The notes under the pieces were generated by a model. That model made no database searches. It saw only the letters and a program-made list of their open reading frames with translations, and was not told where the DNA came from. From Sporomusa acidovorans (GTDB lineage Bacteria > Bacillota > Negativicutes > Sporomusales > Sporomusaceae): a stretch of DNA of 64,000 nt. Where the stretch lies: contig NZ_FNAM01000022.1 in the NCBI RefSeq assembly GCF_900101845.1, forward strand, positions 30,129 to 94,128. Direction: 5' to 3'. The translations under genes and the position numbers were made by a program. Of this stretch, positions 35,641 through 42,921 are shown in pieces. How positions within the stretch are numbered: the stretch's first letter is position 1; every line of letters begins with the position of its first letter.

Positions 35641-36615
35641 TTAGTGTGAGGGTGAAATGCGGGGGTCGGCTATGCCGTAAGCCAAGTCGGCAAGCAGGTT
35701 CGCCAAGACCACAAATAGTGTAAGAATAAGAAAACAGCCCTGTAATAGCGGATAATCGCGATAAATGGCGGCTTCGTAAATGAGCGTACCCATACCGTTG
35801 ATGGAAAAGACAATCTCAATTACTAAAGCCCCGGATACAATAAAGCCGATGTTTAAGGCAATCTGACTTAGCAGTGGCAAGCAGGCGTTGCGCAGCAAAT
35901 GGACAGCCAGGATGCGGCAGGTGGATAATCCTTTGGCGGTGGCGTACGTGATATAGTCTTCATGCCGCTCTTTGGCGGCACTGTTACGCATGAGCAGCAG
36001 TTTGGACGATGTGGCCGCTATGGTCAGAGCCAGTATCGGCAGTGCTAAGTGCCACAAAGTATCCAGAAGATAGGCAAAGCTTGAATGATTGTTGCCTGAA
36101 CCCAGGCCACCCAGCGGAAAGAGCCGCAGTTCAAAAGCGAATAGCTTTAACAGCAGCATGCCGATGAGAAATTGCGGGAACGAATAAAACAGCAGTGATC
36201 CGCAGGTTAGCGTGCTGTCAAGCTTGGAGCCGCTTTTCCAGCCGGCAATTGTTCCCAGAAGTATTGCCAATAACGAGGAAAAGACAACAACCGGGACCAG
36301 TAAGGCCAGCGTCCAGCCCAAGTGTTGTTTGATTGCCTGGGCAACAGGCTGGCGGCAATGGTAGGAATAACCAAGATCCCCTTGGCTTAAGGCCTGCCAA
36401 TAAGACAGATATTGCTGCCAGAGCTGTTTGTCCAGACCGTATTTGCTCCGTAATTCCGCAAAATCAGCGCCTGTTACTACCGCCGCATCCTGTCCCAGCA
36501 GTGTGATTGCCGGATCACCAGGCATGAGCCTGGGCAGGGCAAAATTAAGGGTTATAATAAGAAAAAACGTAATAAGCAACCGAAAAGATCGTTGAAAATA
36601 TAGCGTATTAACCAT
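35641..36615 (-). CDS. NikB/OppB-type ABC transporter permease
   Basis: A 324-residue inner-membrane permease, first gene of the operon. Typical features: N-terminal helix, then FALPRLMPGDPAITLLGQDA, KYGLDKQLWQQYLSYWQALSQGDLGYSY in parts, and the coupling loop near DYITYATAKGLSTCRILAVHLLRNACLPL. The start is uncertain: ATG 36615 has GGGGG only 2 nt away, while in-frame GTG 36627 has no ribosome-binding site. It sits directly behind the attenuator leader at 36632-36744. Confidence 0.9.
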   Translation of the reverse strand: MVNTLYFQRSFRLLITFFLIITLNFALPRLMPGDPAITLLGQDAAVVTGADFAELRSKYGLDKQLWQQYLSYWQALSQGDLGYSYHCRQPVAQAIKQHLGWTLALLVPVVVFSSLLAILLGTIAGWKSGSKLDSTLTCGSLLFYSFPQFLIGMLLLKLFAFELRLFPLGGLGSGNNHSSFAYLLDTLWHLALPILALTIAATSSKLLLMRNSAAKERHEDYITYATAKGLSTCRILAVHLLRNACLPLLSQIALNIGFIVSGALVIEIVFSINGMGTLIYEAAIYRDYPLLQGCFLILTLFVVLANLLADLAYGIADPRISPSH

Positions 36616-36631
36616 TACCCCCTGCACAAAA

Positions 36632-36678
36632 AAATAAAAGGTATGAAGCCATGGACATAGACACAGGCTTCATACCTT
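36632..36678 (-). terminator. Leader terminator, 13-bp perfect stem, before the Nik/Opp-type operon
   Basis: On the minus strand AAGGTATGAAGCC (36678-36666) pairs exactly with GGCTTCATACCTT (36650-36638), loop of 15 nt, then TTATTTTTTT. The 5' arm contains GGT-ATGAA-GCC. It lies between the promoter and the first permease gene, so it acts as an attenuator for the operon. Confidence 0.85.
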
Positions 36679-36684
36679 GTTGTT

Positions 36685-36744
36685 AGAATCTTCATGATTC
36701 TTATAATCATATTAATGATACACTTATTTGTAAAAGTATGTCAA
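36685..36744 (-). promoter_or_regulatory. Promoter and first ATGAA-loop hairpin of the Nik/Opp-type operon
   Basis: On the minus strand TTGACA (36744-36739) and TATCAT (36720-36715) are 18 bp apart. The hairpin AGAATC/GATTCT with loop ATGAA (36701-36685) starts 14 nt after the -10, at the very 5' end of the transcript, and only 6 nt separate it from the terminator stem. This is the most compact example of the leader family. Confidence 0.72.
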
Positions 36745-36832
36745 TACTAAGAAGTTGATATTTGTACTAATATTTCACAAAGGGGTCACTTTTCTTTCTT
36801 ATACAAATTTTATATGTACAGTTTTTTTAAGA

Positions 36833-36890
36833 TAAAAAATAAGAAGCAACTGGCTCAAGGAAAGTTATACTTAAACCAGATTTGCTTCTT
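36833..36890 (-). terminator. Terminator after the small membrane-protein gene
   Basis: On the minus strand AAGAAGCAA (36890-36882) pairs with TTGCTTCTT (36849-36841), extended by CTGG/CCAG, and ATTTTTTATC follows. It ends the unit of small genes at 36909-37857. Confidence 0.8.
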
Positions 36891-36908
36891 AATGTAGTTC
36901 TATCAATA

Positions 36909-37106
36909 CTATGCAAATATAACTATCAAAATTCCAGATAAAATTCCTAATGTAATACTAACCTTAAGCCGTAGACTTCTGTTATAAATTATAGGATCAT
37001 CTGGCTTTGCATAAGTATGCATCATATAGTCCCACAAATAATATATAAACACAAAACCTACTAACCCCATGGAAATAAATTTAAATGCAATTAATCCTAA
37101 AGACAT
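36909..37106 (-). CDS. Small two-helix membrane protein, unknown
   Basis: A 65-residue protein with two predicted membrane helices (about 5-30 and 46-64) joined by a polar loop (YAKPDDPIIYNRSLRL). AAGGGGAAATG lies before ATG 37106 and a good terminator follows the stop, so it is likely expressed. I do not recognise a family. It is the last gene of a minus-strand group with a broken gene and an Ala/Gly-rich protein; an immunity-type or accessory membrane role is possible but unsupported. Confidence 0.6.
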   Translation of the reverse strand: MSLGLIAFKFISMGLVGFVFIYYLWDYMMHTYAKPDDPIIYNRSLRLKVSITLGILSGILIVIFA

Positions 37107-37126
37107 TATTCATTTCCCCTTGATTT

Positions 37127-37542
37127 TTATGTGCAAATATCGACAATGCTGTTAGCAGATTGACGAATAACCCCTAATTTTTTTTGATATACCACATTAG
37201 GCTTTATAACAGAAAACTGTTTTTCATCAATTTGGCGTAAATCTACAAATAATGTTGCTTTCCATAGACCGTATAGTTTTTTCGCTCAATAACTGCCATT
37301 TTTATATAGGTAGCCAACCGGTGGCAACTACAACTTTTGTCGAATATAGCTGCGTTCATTATTTGCTTAATTCTAATATTTGTTTCTAAATGTGTCCATA
37401 CAATGCGTATATTTATAGGTTGCTTATATTTGAATTCATCTAATATGGCAATAGCCACAAGTAATTCATCTGACGCTAAAAAGCGGTTGGTTATATTAAC
37501 GGGATTAGCATTTGTTGTGCTTCCTTTACATAGTATCAGCAT
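37127..37542 (-). pseudogene. Frameshifted small gene, unknown family
   Basis: Two minus-strand reading frames join across the A-run near 37283-37278. The first ends ...YIKMAVIERKNYTVYG and runs to 37243; the second continues KKLYGLWKATLFVDLRQIDEKQF and ends ...SANSIVDICT at 37127. Adding one A to the run would give a single protein of about 138 residues with plausible composition throughout. It may be a mutation, a sequencing slip or a programmed frameshift. I do not recognise a family. It lies 24 bp after the Ala/Gly-rich gene. Confidence 0.5.
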
Positions 37543-37566
37543 ATTATCTACAGCGTTTTACCAAAA

Positions 37567-37857
37567 TTATCCAGCTACATAACCTTCGTCTACAAAATCT
37601 ACATTATCCATTTCTGTAACACCAATTGAATCCGGTCCTTCTATACCGGAAAAGACATTTTCAACTCCAGTAGCTATCCCATTTACAGCCAGTGCTCCAG
37701 CACCAAAAACACCTGCGCCTGCAGCTGCCGCAGCCATACTAAAATGGCCAGTCACTTCGCCATGAGCATTTAAAGCTACGTCTGCAGCAACCGCACCTGC
37801 CCCTCCAACTGCAGCGCCTGCAGCCATTGCTCCACTAACCGATACAATTTCAGCCAT
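37567..37857 (-). CDS. Small Ala/Gly-rich protein, unknown
   Basis: A 96-residue protein made mostly of Ala, Gly and Val (GAMAAGAAVGGAGAVAADVAL, then FSMAAAAAGAGVFGAGALAVNG) with many GxxxG spacings, followed by an acidic tail (PDSIGVTEMDNVDFVDEGYVAG). It has no classical signal peptide. GAGGGGGAAAAAAG precedes ATG 37857, so expression is likely. The composition recalls membrane-inserting peptides or bacteriocin-like precursors, but there is no recognisable leader or modifying enzyme. Its transcription is behind a TGAA-loop leader like those of the metal-uptake genes. Confidence 0.6.
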   Translation of the reverse strand: MAEIVSVSGAMAAGAAVGGAGAVAADVALNAHGEVTGHFSMAAAAAGAGVFGAGALAVNGIATGVENVFSGIEGPDSIGVTEMDNVDFVDEGYVAG

Positions 37858-37965
37858 CTTTTTTCCCCCTCAAATTTATTAACTTTCCCAGTACCACCTG
37901 TTTTTTCAAAATACTAACCTTGTTGTTAACCTGACATTTTGACACCTACTTTCTATTTAAGAGTA

Positions 37966-38016
37966 TAAAAAAACCACAAAAGACATCCGCCATTCTTGGC
38001 GAAATTCCTTCATGGT
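37966..38016 (-). terminator. Leader terminator with CC-ATGAA-GG motif before the Ala/Gly-rich gene
   Basis: On the minus strand ACCATGAAG (38016-38008) pairs, with G-T pairs, with CTTTTGTGG in the 3' arm, around an inner CGCCAAGAATGGCG hairpin; TTTTTTTAT follows. It matches the exbB leader element (4914-4966) in layout. The region 37867-37965 between it and the gene shows no other feature. Confidence 0.7.
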
Positions 38017-38058
38017 ATTTTTCAAGATATAGAATTGTCCTTTATTGTCATTTTTCAA

Positions 38059-38116
38059 AATTAGTATTCACTACTAATTAATTACAAGTTTAGCATATTT
38101 AGTTAAAATATGTCAA
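38059..38116 (-). promoter_or_regulatory. Promoter and 8-bp GTGAA-loop hairpin at predicted transcript start
   Basis: On the minus strand TTGACA (38116-38111) and TAAACT (38092-38087) are 18 bp apart. The hairpin with arms AATTAGTA and TACTAATT and loop GTGAA occupies 38079-38059, starting 8 nt after the -10. It is the longest perfect first-copy stem of the family. Confidence 0.68.
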
Positions 38117-38275
38117 TAATTTTATCGGCTAGAATTTGGCATTTCACAAATGTATTGTTTTTATTCCCTTATATTTGATTGAATGATAAATATCTTAATA
38201 GACTTAAAAAAGAGGAAAAATTAAAAATAATATCTTGTATAAAAGAGAAAAATAGGTTACATTATAAATAAATAC

Positions 38276-38293
38276 TTACTACCTTGGTAGTAA
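38276..38293. promoter_or_regulatory. Perfect 8-bp palindrome, probable TrmB-type operator
   Basis: TTACTACC and GGTAGTAA flank a central TT (38276-38293), just upstream of the TrmB-family gene. The spacing TACT-N8-AGTA resembles archaeal TrmB operators as I remember them. Its position between a possible promoter and the start codon suggests autorepression. Confidence 0.6.
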
Positions 38294-38311
38294 TAAACAG
38301 AGGCGTTTACA

Positions 38312-39124
38312 ATAAAAAAACAAAATTATTTTTCTGAACATGAAGTAATTAATTGCTTTAGTGAACTAGGACTGTCAAAATATGAGGGAAAAATTTACTT
38401 AGCGTTACTTCGTCATAATCTTAGTTATGGCAGTGAGATTCAGAAACTTTCCGGTGTTCCCGGCCCGAAAGTATATGAAACATTAAATGCTCTTATAGAT
38501 AAGGGATTGATCTACCCTTCCGGTGAAAATCCGGTTCGTTATCAGCCTTTGCCGCTTGAAAATTTTATAAATTGTAATATTAAAAAATATAAGAGAATTA
38601 ATAACTATTTACTTATGCATAAGGATGCTATAAGCCAAAATAAATATCCCAATTGGCTGTGGCAGATTCAAGGCGATGATAACCTTGTGGACAAGGCCAG
38701 GGAGTTAATTGATAAAGCGGAAAAAACTATTTTGCTAAGTTTTTGGTATGAAGATGGCGTCAATATCCAAAAGCAATTGGAGGCTGCAATTAAACGTGAA
38801 GTAAAAGTAATAAGCAATCAGATGAGTGAGAGAATATTACCACTTGGGCAGGTATTTGGTCATGAATCCTGGACAGTTGTTGAAAAAATACATGTTTCTG
38901 AGTTTATTATGGTAGTTGATGATTTATATGGGATGTTTGCTTTTAAAAATCAGGACCAAAAAGTCGAAGGTTATTATTCTTTTAATCAAGGTGTGATTAG
39001 GATACTGGATACTTATATCCGGCATGATATATACATTAATAGGCTGCTTGCTGATTTTAGGGAACCAATAATAAAAAAATATGGAAAAGACTTGGAAAAA
39101 TTACTGAATTTATTCGGTGACTAA
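38312..39124 (+). CDS. TrmB-family transcriptional regulator, apparent ATA start codon
   Basis: A 270-residue regulator: an N-terminal winged helix (residues about 5-70, NYFSEHEVINCFSELGLSKYEGKIYLALL, SGVPGPKVYETLNALIDKGL in parts) and a C-terminal phospholipase-D-like TrmB sensor domain (about 105-265). No ATG, GTG or TTG exists in frame before the helix-turn-helix; the first is TTG 38507, which would remove the whole DNA-binding domain. AGAGG (38299-38303) lies 8 nt before ATA at 38312, so ATA is the probable start. A palindrome just upstream may be its own operator. TrmB proteins usually sense sugars; the ligand here is unknown. Confidence 0.8.
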   Translation: MKKQNYFSEHEVINCFSELGLSKYEGKIYLALLRHNLSYGSEIQKLSGVPGPKVYETLNALIDKGLIYPSGENPVRYQPLPLENFINCNIKKYKRINNYLLMHKDAISQNKYPNWLWQIQGDDNLVDKARELIDKAEKTILLSFWYEDGVNIQKQLEAAIKREVKVISNQMSERILPLGQVFGHESWTVVEKIHVSEFIMVVDDLYGMFAFKNQDQKVEGYYSFNQGVIRILDTYIRHDIYINRLLADFREPIIKKYGKDLEKLLNLFGD

Positions 39125-39150
39125 CTAACCTTCAGATGAGGTTAAGATTC

Positions 39151-39217
39151 AACTGAAGTTAAATTTATTCTATAACGATTTGAAAATCGTTAAGTCCGTA
39201 TTTGTTGTTGAAACGAC
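39151..39217 (+). promoter_or_regulatory. Tandem TGAA-loop hairpins of the flavin reductase leader
   Basis: Two clear hairpins with loop TGAA lie 12 nt apart: AACGATT/AATCGTT (39174-39191) and GTTGT/ACGAC (39204-39217). A minimal third, AAC-TGAA-GTT, is at 39151-39160. They sit directly before the terminator at 39218. No convincing promoter was found. Confidence 0.6.
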
Positions 39218-39281
39218 AAAAAAGGTCACTTTCTTTGTCTATTGTAGAAACAATAGGCTAAAAGAAGGTGACCTTTTTTAT
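39218..39281 (+). terminator. Leader terminator before the flavin reductase gene
   Basis: AAGGTCACTTTCTTT (39222-39236) pairs with AAAAGAAGGTGACCTT (39260-39275) with small imperfections, around an inner CTATTGT/ACAATAG hairpin with loop AGAA; six T follow. It lies 34 bp before the gene start. Confidence 0.82.
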
Positions 39282-39314
39282 TAGAATTAGGCAGGAAAGG
39301 AGGTGAAAAAAACG

Positions 39315-39923
39315 ATGAGTAGTAACGTCAGGTGCCTGGCACCGCATAAACGGGAACAGGTGCTTCCCTTGCCGGTTGTATTACTATCTACTATGAGTAA
39401 AGACGGAATTCTAAATTTAGCTCCCTGGTCTAACATTACACCCATTCTGCGTCCGCTGGATGAAATTATTCTGGCTTCCTGGATTAAGCGGGATACCCTC
39501 AATAATATCAGAGATACCGGTGAGTTTGTCGTCAATATTCCGCCGGTCAGTATGACTGAGCAGGTTATGGTTTGTTCAAAAGATTATCCGCCGGAGGTGA
39601 ATGAGTTTGCCGAAGCCCATTTGCAGCCACGTTTGTCGCAAAAAGTTCAGGTTCCCGGTGTAGAAGGTTGTCTTGCTTGGCTGGAATGCACGTTGACAGA
39701 GGAAATAAAAAGGGAAAAATACTATTTAGTGATTGGCAAAGTTGTGAATTTGGCAGTTGATCAGCAGTATTTTAATGAAGCCGGTGAAATGGATTACGAG
39801 AAGGCCCAGCCATTGTCCGGTATCCTGGGAGAAAAAGGTATGTGGTTTACTAGGCCTGTTTTTGGCGGAAGGTATGCAGAATATGCGGAAATGTTTACCG
39901 GTAAAAGTGTAGCGGCAAAATAG
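39315..39923 (+). CDS. Flavin reductase-like FMN-binding protein
   Basis: A 202-residue protein with the split-barrel flavin reductase fold: LPLPVVLLSTMSKDGILNLAPWSN (residues about 15-38), RDTLNNIRDTGEFVVNIP, and PGVEGCLAWLECTL. Members bind FMN and reduce flavin or ferric chelates, or serve as redox partners. ATG 39315 is preferred, with AGGAGGTG upstream. It lies between two hairpins, 90 bp before a TonB receptor gene in the same direction; reduction of an imported ferric complex is a reasonable but unproven role. Confidence 0.87.
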   Translation: MSSNVRCLAPHKREQVLPLPVVLLSTMSKDGILNLAPWSNITPILRPLDEIILASWIKRDTLNNIRDTGEFVVNIPPVSMTEQVMVCSKDYPPEVNEFAEAHLQPRLSQKVQVPGVEGCLAWLECTLTEEIKREKYYLVIGKVVNLAVDQQYFNEAGEMDYEKAQPLSGILGEKGMWFTRPVFGGRYAEYAEMFTGKSVAAK

Positions 39924-39934
39924 GAGTTAAAGGA

Positions 39935-39983
39935 ATAAAGCCTACCGGATGAAGCAGACGTGCCTTCATCCGGTAGGCTTTAT
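39935..39983 (+). terminator. Very strong hairpin (20-bp stem) between flavin reductase and receptor genes
   Basis: ATAAAGCCTACCGG..GATGAAG (39935-39954) pairs perfectly with CTTCATC..CCGGTAGGCTTTAT (39964-39983) around a 9-nt loop. Only two T and an A-rich stretch follow, so it could be a poor terminator, an mRNA-stabilising stem or an attenuator. The 5' arm again contains GATGAAG. Confidence 0.75.
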
Positions 39984-40013
39984 AAAAAAGAAGCAAAAAA
40001 GTGGTGATATGGA

Positions 40014-42119
40014 ATGCCTGCAAAAAAAAAGATTTTAACCTGTACAATAGTATTGGGGTTCGGAATTTGCGGAGCTTTTTCTCCCGTGCGGGCGGAAGAG
40101 GTTGCTAACTTTGACATGGAACAAATTATTGTTACTGCCGATGCCGAGAAATCGGCGGAGCAAAGCGAGAGCAGTATAGTCAGTACAAAAATTGTTAAAC
40201 CGGGTAAAGCGACTAATGTTTCCGATTTACTGACTGACTTGGTGGGTGTGGACATCGTGCGGCGGGCCATAGTCGGCGACAATCAAGATACAGTAAAACT
40301 CAGGGGCTTTGACGGTTCGCGGTTTATGGTTTTAATTGATGGCAGGCCGGTTAATTCTGCCGGAGTCGTAGGCGGCTGTTATGTGGATTGGGGGACATTT
40401 CCCCTGGACAATGTGGATAAAATAGAAGTAATTCGGGGTCCGAAGTCTGCCGTCTACGGTAATACGCTGGGGGGAGTTATCAATATCATTACGAAACAGG
40501 GCGGCACAAAACCATATACCAGTCTGCAAACCATGTGGGGCAGCAAAAACCTGGAGAGATATCAATTTGAGCACAGTGGCAAACAAGGTAATTTAAGCTA
40601 CGTGATAACTGCCGGCAAAGATAAAAGGGATGCTTATTTGCGTAATAACTATTTTGACAGCGAAAACTATTCCCTGAAGACCACATATTCTTTTCCAACT
40701 AAAGAAGAATTGACGGTCGGCATTCAATCGACAAGGACAAAACGCGGATATATTATGAGTAATCGTCAGTCACAAGACCCGGACAATCCTTTATATTACG
40801 AACCCATAGACCCGGACTACCCTGTAGCGGACGGTGAAAGCATTCCGCTCGGCGGACCGCCGGTTTGCAGCCCTAATTCCCGTGCCTACGCAGACAAAAC
40901 CAAAACATATTACGATATCTCTTATCGTAAGCCTACCCGTGACGGTTTTTGGAAATTGCAATGGTTTAAGAACAAGGAAGACCGGAAAGATTATAATTAT
41001 TCCGCCGCAGATGCCGGTAAACTGATTTTTGACCGGAAGACAGGAACTGACCGGTCTCAGGGGTGGGCTTTACAGCAGGTAAAAAACATTGGAAGCCACA
41101 AGCTAACGTATGGCTGGGAACACCGGGATATTGGCTACGGCGACATCATCAATAATTATATCGATCCGGCCTTGATGGCCTATGCTTATCCGAATGAGCT
41201 TTCTTCGGAAAAGATGGATGTTGAAGGAGCGTACTTGCAGGATGAATATCAGGCGAATCCCAAGTTAACCTACTTATTTGGCTTACGCTACGATAAGTAT
41301 GAGGGCCGTTCAGACAGAGATCCTAACGTTAAAATGAGACCCATTGACGGCAGCGCATTTAGTCCGAAGTTTGAAGTCAGTTATCAGTTTGACCCCCAAA
41401 CCGTTGGCTATTTGTCCGTAAACCGAGGGTACCGGGTGCCGACTTTGCCTGAATTTTATTGGTGGTCGGAGGGATATATGAAAAACTATCCTGATATCAA
41501 ATTAAAAGCGGAAGACGCCAGATTTTACGAGATCGGCCTTAAGAAAAAAATCAGTGACAAGACCAATTACCGGATTTCCGGCTATTATAGCGAAATCGGT
41601 GATTATATTTTCAACAATTTCAAAAGTGCCGGCAGTACCAATCAATATATGATATACAACATAGACAAAGCCAAAATTTGGGGATTTGAAGCGGACGGAG
41701 AGCATAAACTGCGGGATAACTTAACTGTTTTTGCTAATTATACCTATCAAAAGACTAAAAAACAGGGCGACCGCTATGATACTTTTCAGTTAAGCGATGA
41801 ATTGGATTATCATCCTCGCAATAAAGTAAATGTCGGTTTTCGCTATACAACGGCAAATAATACACAAATTGCAATGAGTGCCCGCTATGTAGGGGAACAA
41901 AAGACTATTTACCGTTACACGAAAAACGGCGGTGTAGCCAACAAATTGGTATCATTGCCGGATTATACAACAGTTAACGTTAGTGCCAGCCGGATGATAA
42001 ATAAAAATACGGAGGTTAGCTTGTTTATTGATAATATTTTTAATAAAGGATACAGTGAAACTTTCGGCTATCCGATGGAAGGAAGAACATATGGTGTTTC
42101 CTGCAAATATCAATTTTAA
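40014..42119 (+). CDS. TonB-dependent outer-membrane receptor
   Basis: A 701-residue receptor: signal peptide (residues 1-27, ending PVRA), TonB-box-like MEQIIVTADAEKS, plug domain (about 55-165, VKLRGFDGSRFMVLIDGRPVNSAG in parts, LGGVINIITKQGG) and a barrel ending CKYQF. It groups with the receptor at 6923. ATG 40014 follows GGTGATATGGA. It is preceded by a flavin reductase and followed by a fragment of another receptor. The ligand is not identifiable. Confidence 0.93.
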   Translation: MPAKKKILTCTIVLGFGICGAFSPVRAEEVANFDMEQIIVTADAEKSAEQSESSIVSTKIVKPGKATNVSDLLTDLVGVDIVRRAIVGDNQDTVKLRGFDGSRFMVLIDGRPVNSAGVVGGCYVDWGTFPLDNVDKIEVIRGPKSAVYGNTLGGVINIITKQGGTKPYTSLQTMWGSKNLERYQFEHSGKQGNLSYVITAGKDKRDAYLRNNYFDSENYSLKTTYSFPTKEELTVGIQSTRTKRGYIMSNRQSQDPDNPLYYEPIDPDYPVADGESIPLGGPPVCSPNSRAYADKTKTYYDISYRKPTRDGFWKLQWFKNKEDRKDYNYSAADAGKLIFDRKTGTDRSQGWALQQVKNIGSHKLTYGWEHRDIGYGDIINNYIDPALMAYAYPNELSSEKMDVEGAYLQDEYQANPKLTYLFGLRYDKYEGRSDRDPNVKMRPIDGSAFSPKFEVSYQFDPQTVGYLSVNRGYRVPTLPEFYWWSEGYMKNYPDIKLKAEDARFYEIGLKKKISDKTNYRISGYYSEIGDYIFNNFKSAGSTNQYMIYNIDKAKIWGFEADGEHKLRDNLTVFANYTYQKTKKQGDRYDTFQLSDELDYHPRNKVNVGFRYTTANNTQIAMSARYVGEQKTIYRYTKNGGVANKLVSLPDYTTVNVSASRMINKNTEVSLFIDNIFNKGYSETFGYPMEGRTYGVSCKYQF

Positions 42120-42130
42120 TTATCCCTGAT

Positions 42131-42180
42131 TAAAGGTATGAAGCCGATCAAGGACGTGAATAGTCCCTGATTGGCGGTAA
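42131..42180 (+). promoter_or_regulatory. Orphan leader hairpin with GGT-ATGAA-GCC
   Basis: GGT-ATGAA-GCC (42135-42145) is followed by an imperfect stem GCCGATCAAGGA/TCCCTGATTGGC (42143-42175) but no T-run. It abuts a receptor-gene fragment and appears to be what is left of another regulated leader. Confidence 0.45.
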
Positions 42181-42450
42181 AAATACGGTTCGGTTAGCCG
42201 TGAATCGAAAAATTAATAACGATACTAATATTTATGCATCCTGGGGCCAGTTCTTCAGAGCACCAATTGTTGAAGAACTGTATAGCCTTGGCTTGCCAAT
42301 GGGTAATCCGGATTTACGCCCGGAAAAGGGGGACACGGTTACTTTGGGTATGAATACGAAGCTGAGTACTGGTACGAATTTGCAGGCCAGTGTTTTTAGC
42401 AACCGCCTTGATGATGCAATAGTATGGCAGCCCGCCACTTCTATTTTGGC
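42170..42450 (+). pseudogene. Internal fragment of a TonB-dependent receptor gene
   Basis: One reading frame encodes KINNDTNIYASWGQFFRAP, then GNPDLRPEKGDTVTLGMNTKL and SVFSNRLDDAIVWQPAT, a typical stretch of receptor barrel (the P..E/NPDLRPE motif). There is no plug domain, signal peptide or C-terminal end, and the frame runs into unrelated sequence after about 42450. It is the remnant of a sixth receptor gene. Confidence 0.82.
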
Positions 42451-42578
42451 CTGGAACAGCGGATGCAAGGCTAAGCACCGCCGGCTGTTTGTCGCTATGA
42501 TCCGACAGGTTGGCATAAACACTTTTTGGATTTTGTATTTTGAGACAAGGTTGTCAATAGCTATTTCTGAGTAAAAAC

Positions 42579-42619
42579 CCATATTTTTATAATTTTTTAC
42601 AAAAATTATAAAAATATGG
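42579..42619. repeat. Perfect 19-bp A+T-rich inverted repeat
   Basis: CCATATTTTTATAATTTTT (42579-42597) and its exact complement (42601-42619) are separated by TAC. It lies between the receptor fragment and a promoter. It lacks a GC-rich stem or T-run, so its role as terminator is doubtful; it may be a protein-binding site or a replication/insertion scar. Confidence 0.7.
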
Positions 42620-42638
42620 AAAAATACTCAAAACAATA

Positions 42639-42724
42639 TTGACAATATATAAAATATATGGTAAATTTATGAAAGACAAGGGGGATTGTGAAAATATTCC
42701 CAAAAATATGATACGAAGATCATA
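42639..42724 (+). promoter_or_regulatory. Promoter and two short GAA-loop hairpins
   Basis: TTGACA (42639-42644) and TAAATT (42662-42667) have a 17-bp spacer. Downstream are a hairpin GGGGAT/ATTCCC (42681-42701, loop containing GTGAA) and TATGAT/ATCATA (42707-42724) with loop ACGAAG. They precede the two repeated terminators before the TauE gene. Confidence 0.5.
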
Positions 42725-42761
42725 GGTTCTTACTTTTTAACTAATTTAATAATCAATGATT

Positions 42762-42838
42762 AGTGGTCTGAAGGTCATTAGTTTTTTTGCTGTTGCTGAA
42801 GTGACAGCAGGAAACTAATGGCTTTTTATTTGAGAAAT
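42762..42838 (+). terminator. Leader terminator repeat, copy 1, capped by TGAA loop
   Basis: CATTAGTTTT (from 42776) pairs with GGAAACTAATG (42810-42820). The apex is a 9-bp stem TGCTGTTGC/GTGACAGCA with loop TGAA (42788-42809), and the 5' side can fold as GGTC-TGAA-GGTC (42765-42776). GGCTTTTTATTT follows. It is nearly identical to copy 2 at 42922. Confidence 0.75.
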
Positions 42839-42921
42839 ATGGCAGAAAGGAGGGATGTGGCAAATACGGAATAAAAGCCCTTGGTGACAGGAATTCACGC
42901 TATAAAGTTGATCAAGTGGAT

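Noticed and set aside
37337..37582. Plus-strand 81-codon frame with hydrophobic start
   Set aside because: No ribosome-binding site, and it runs against a minus-strand group with better start signals and terminator.
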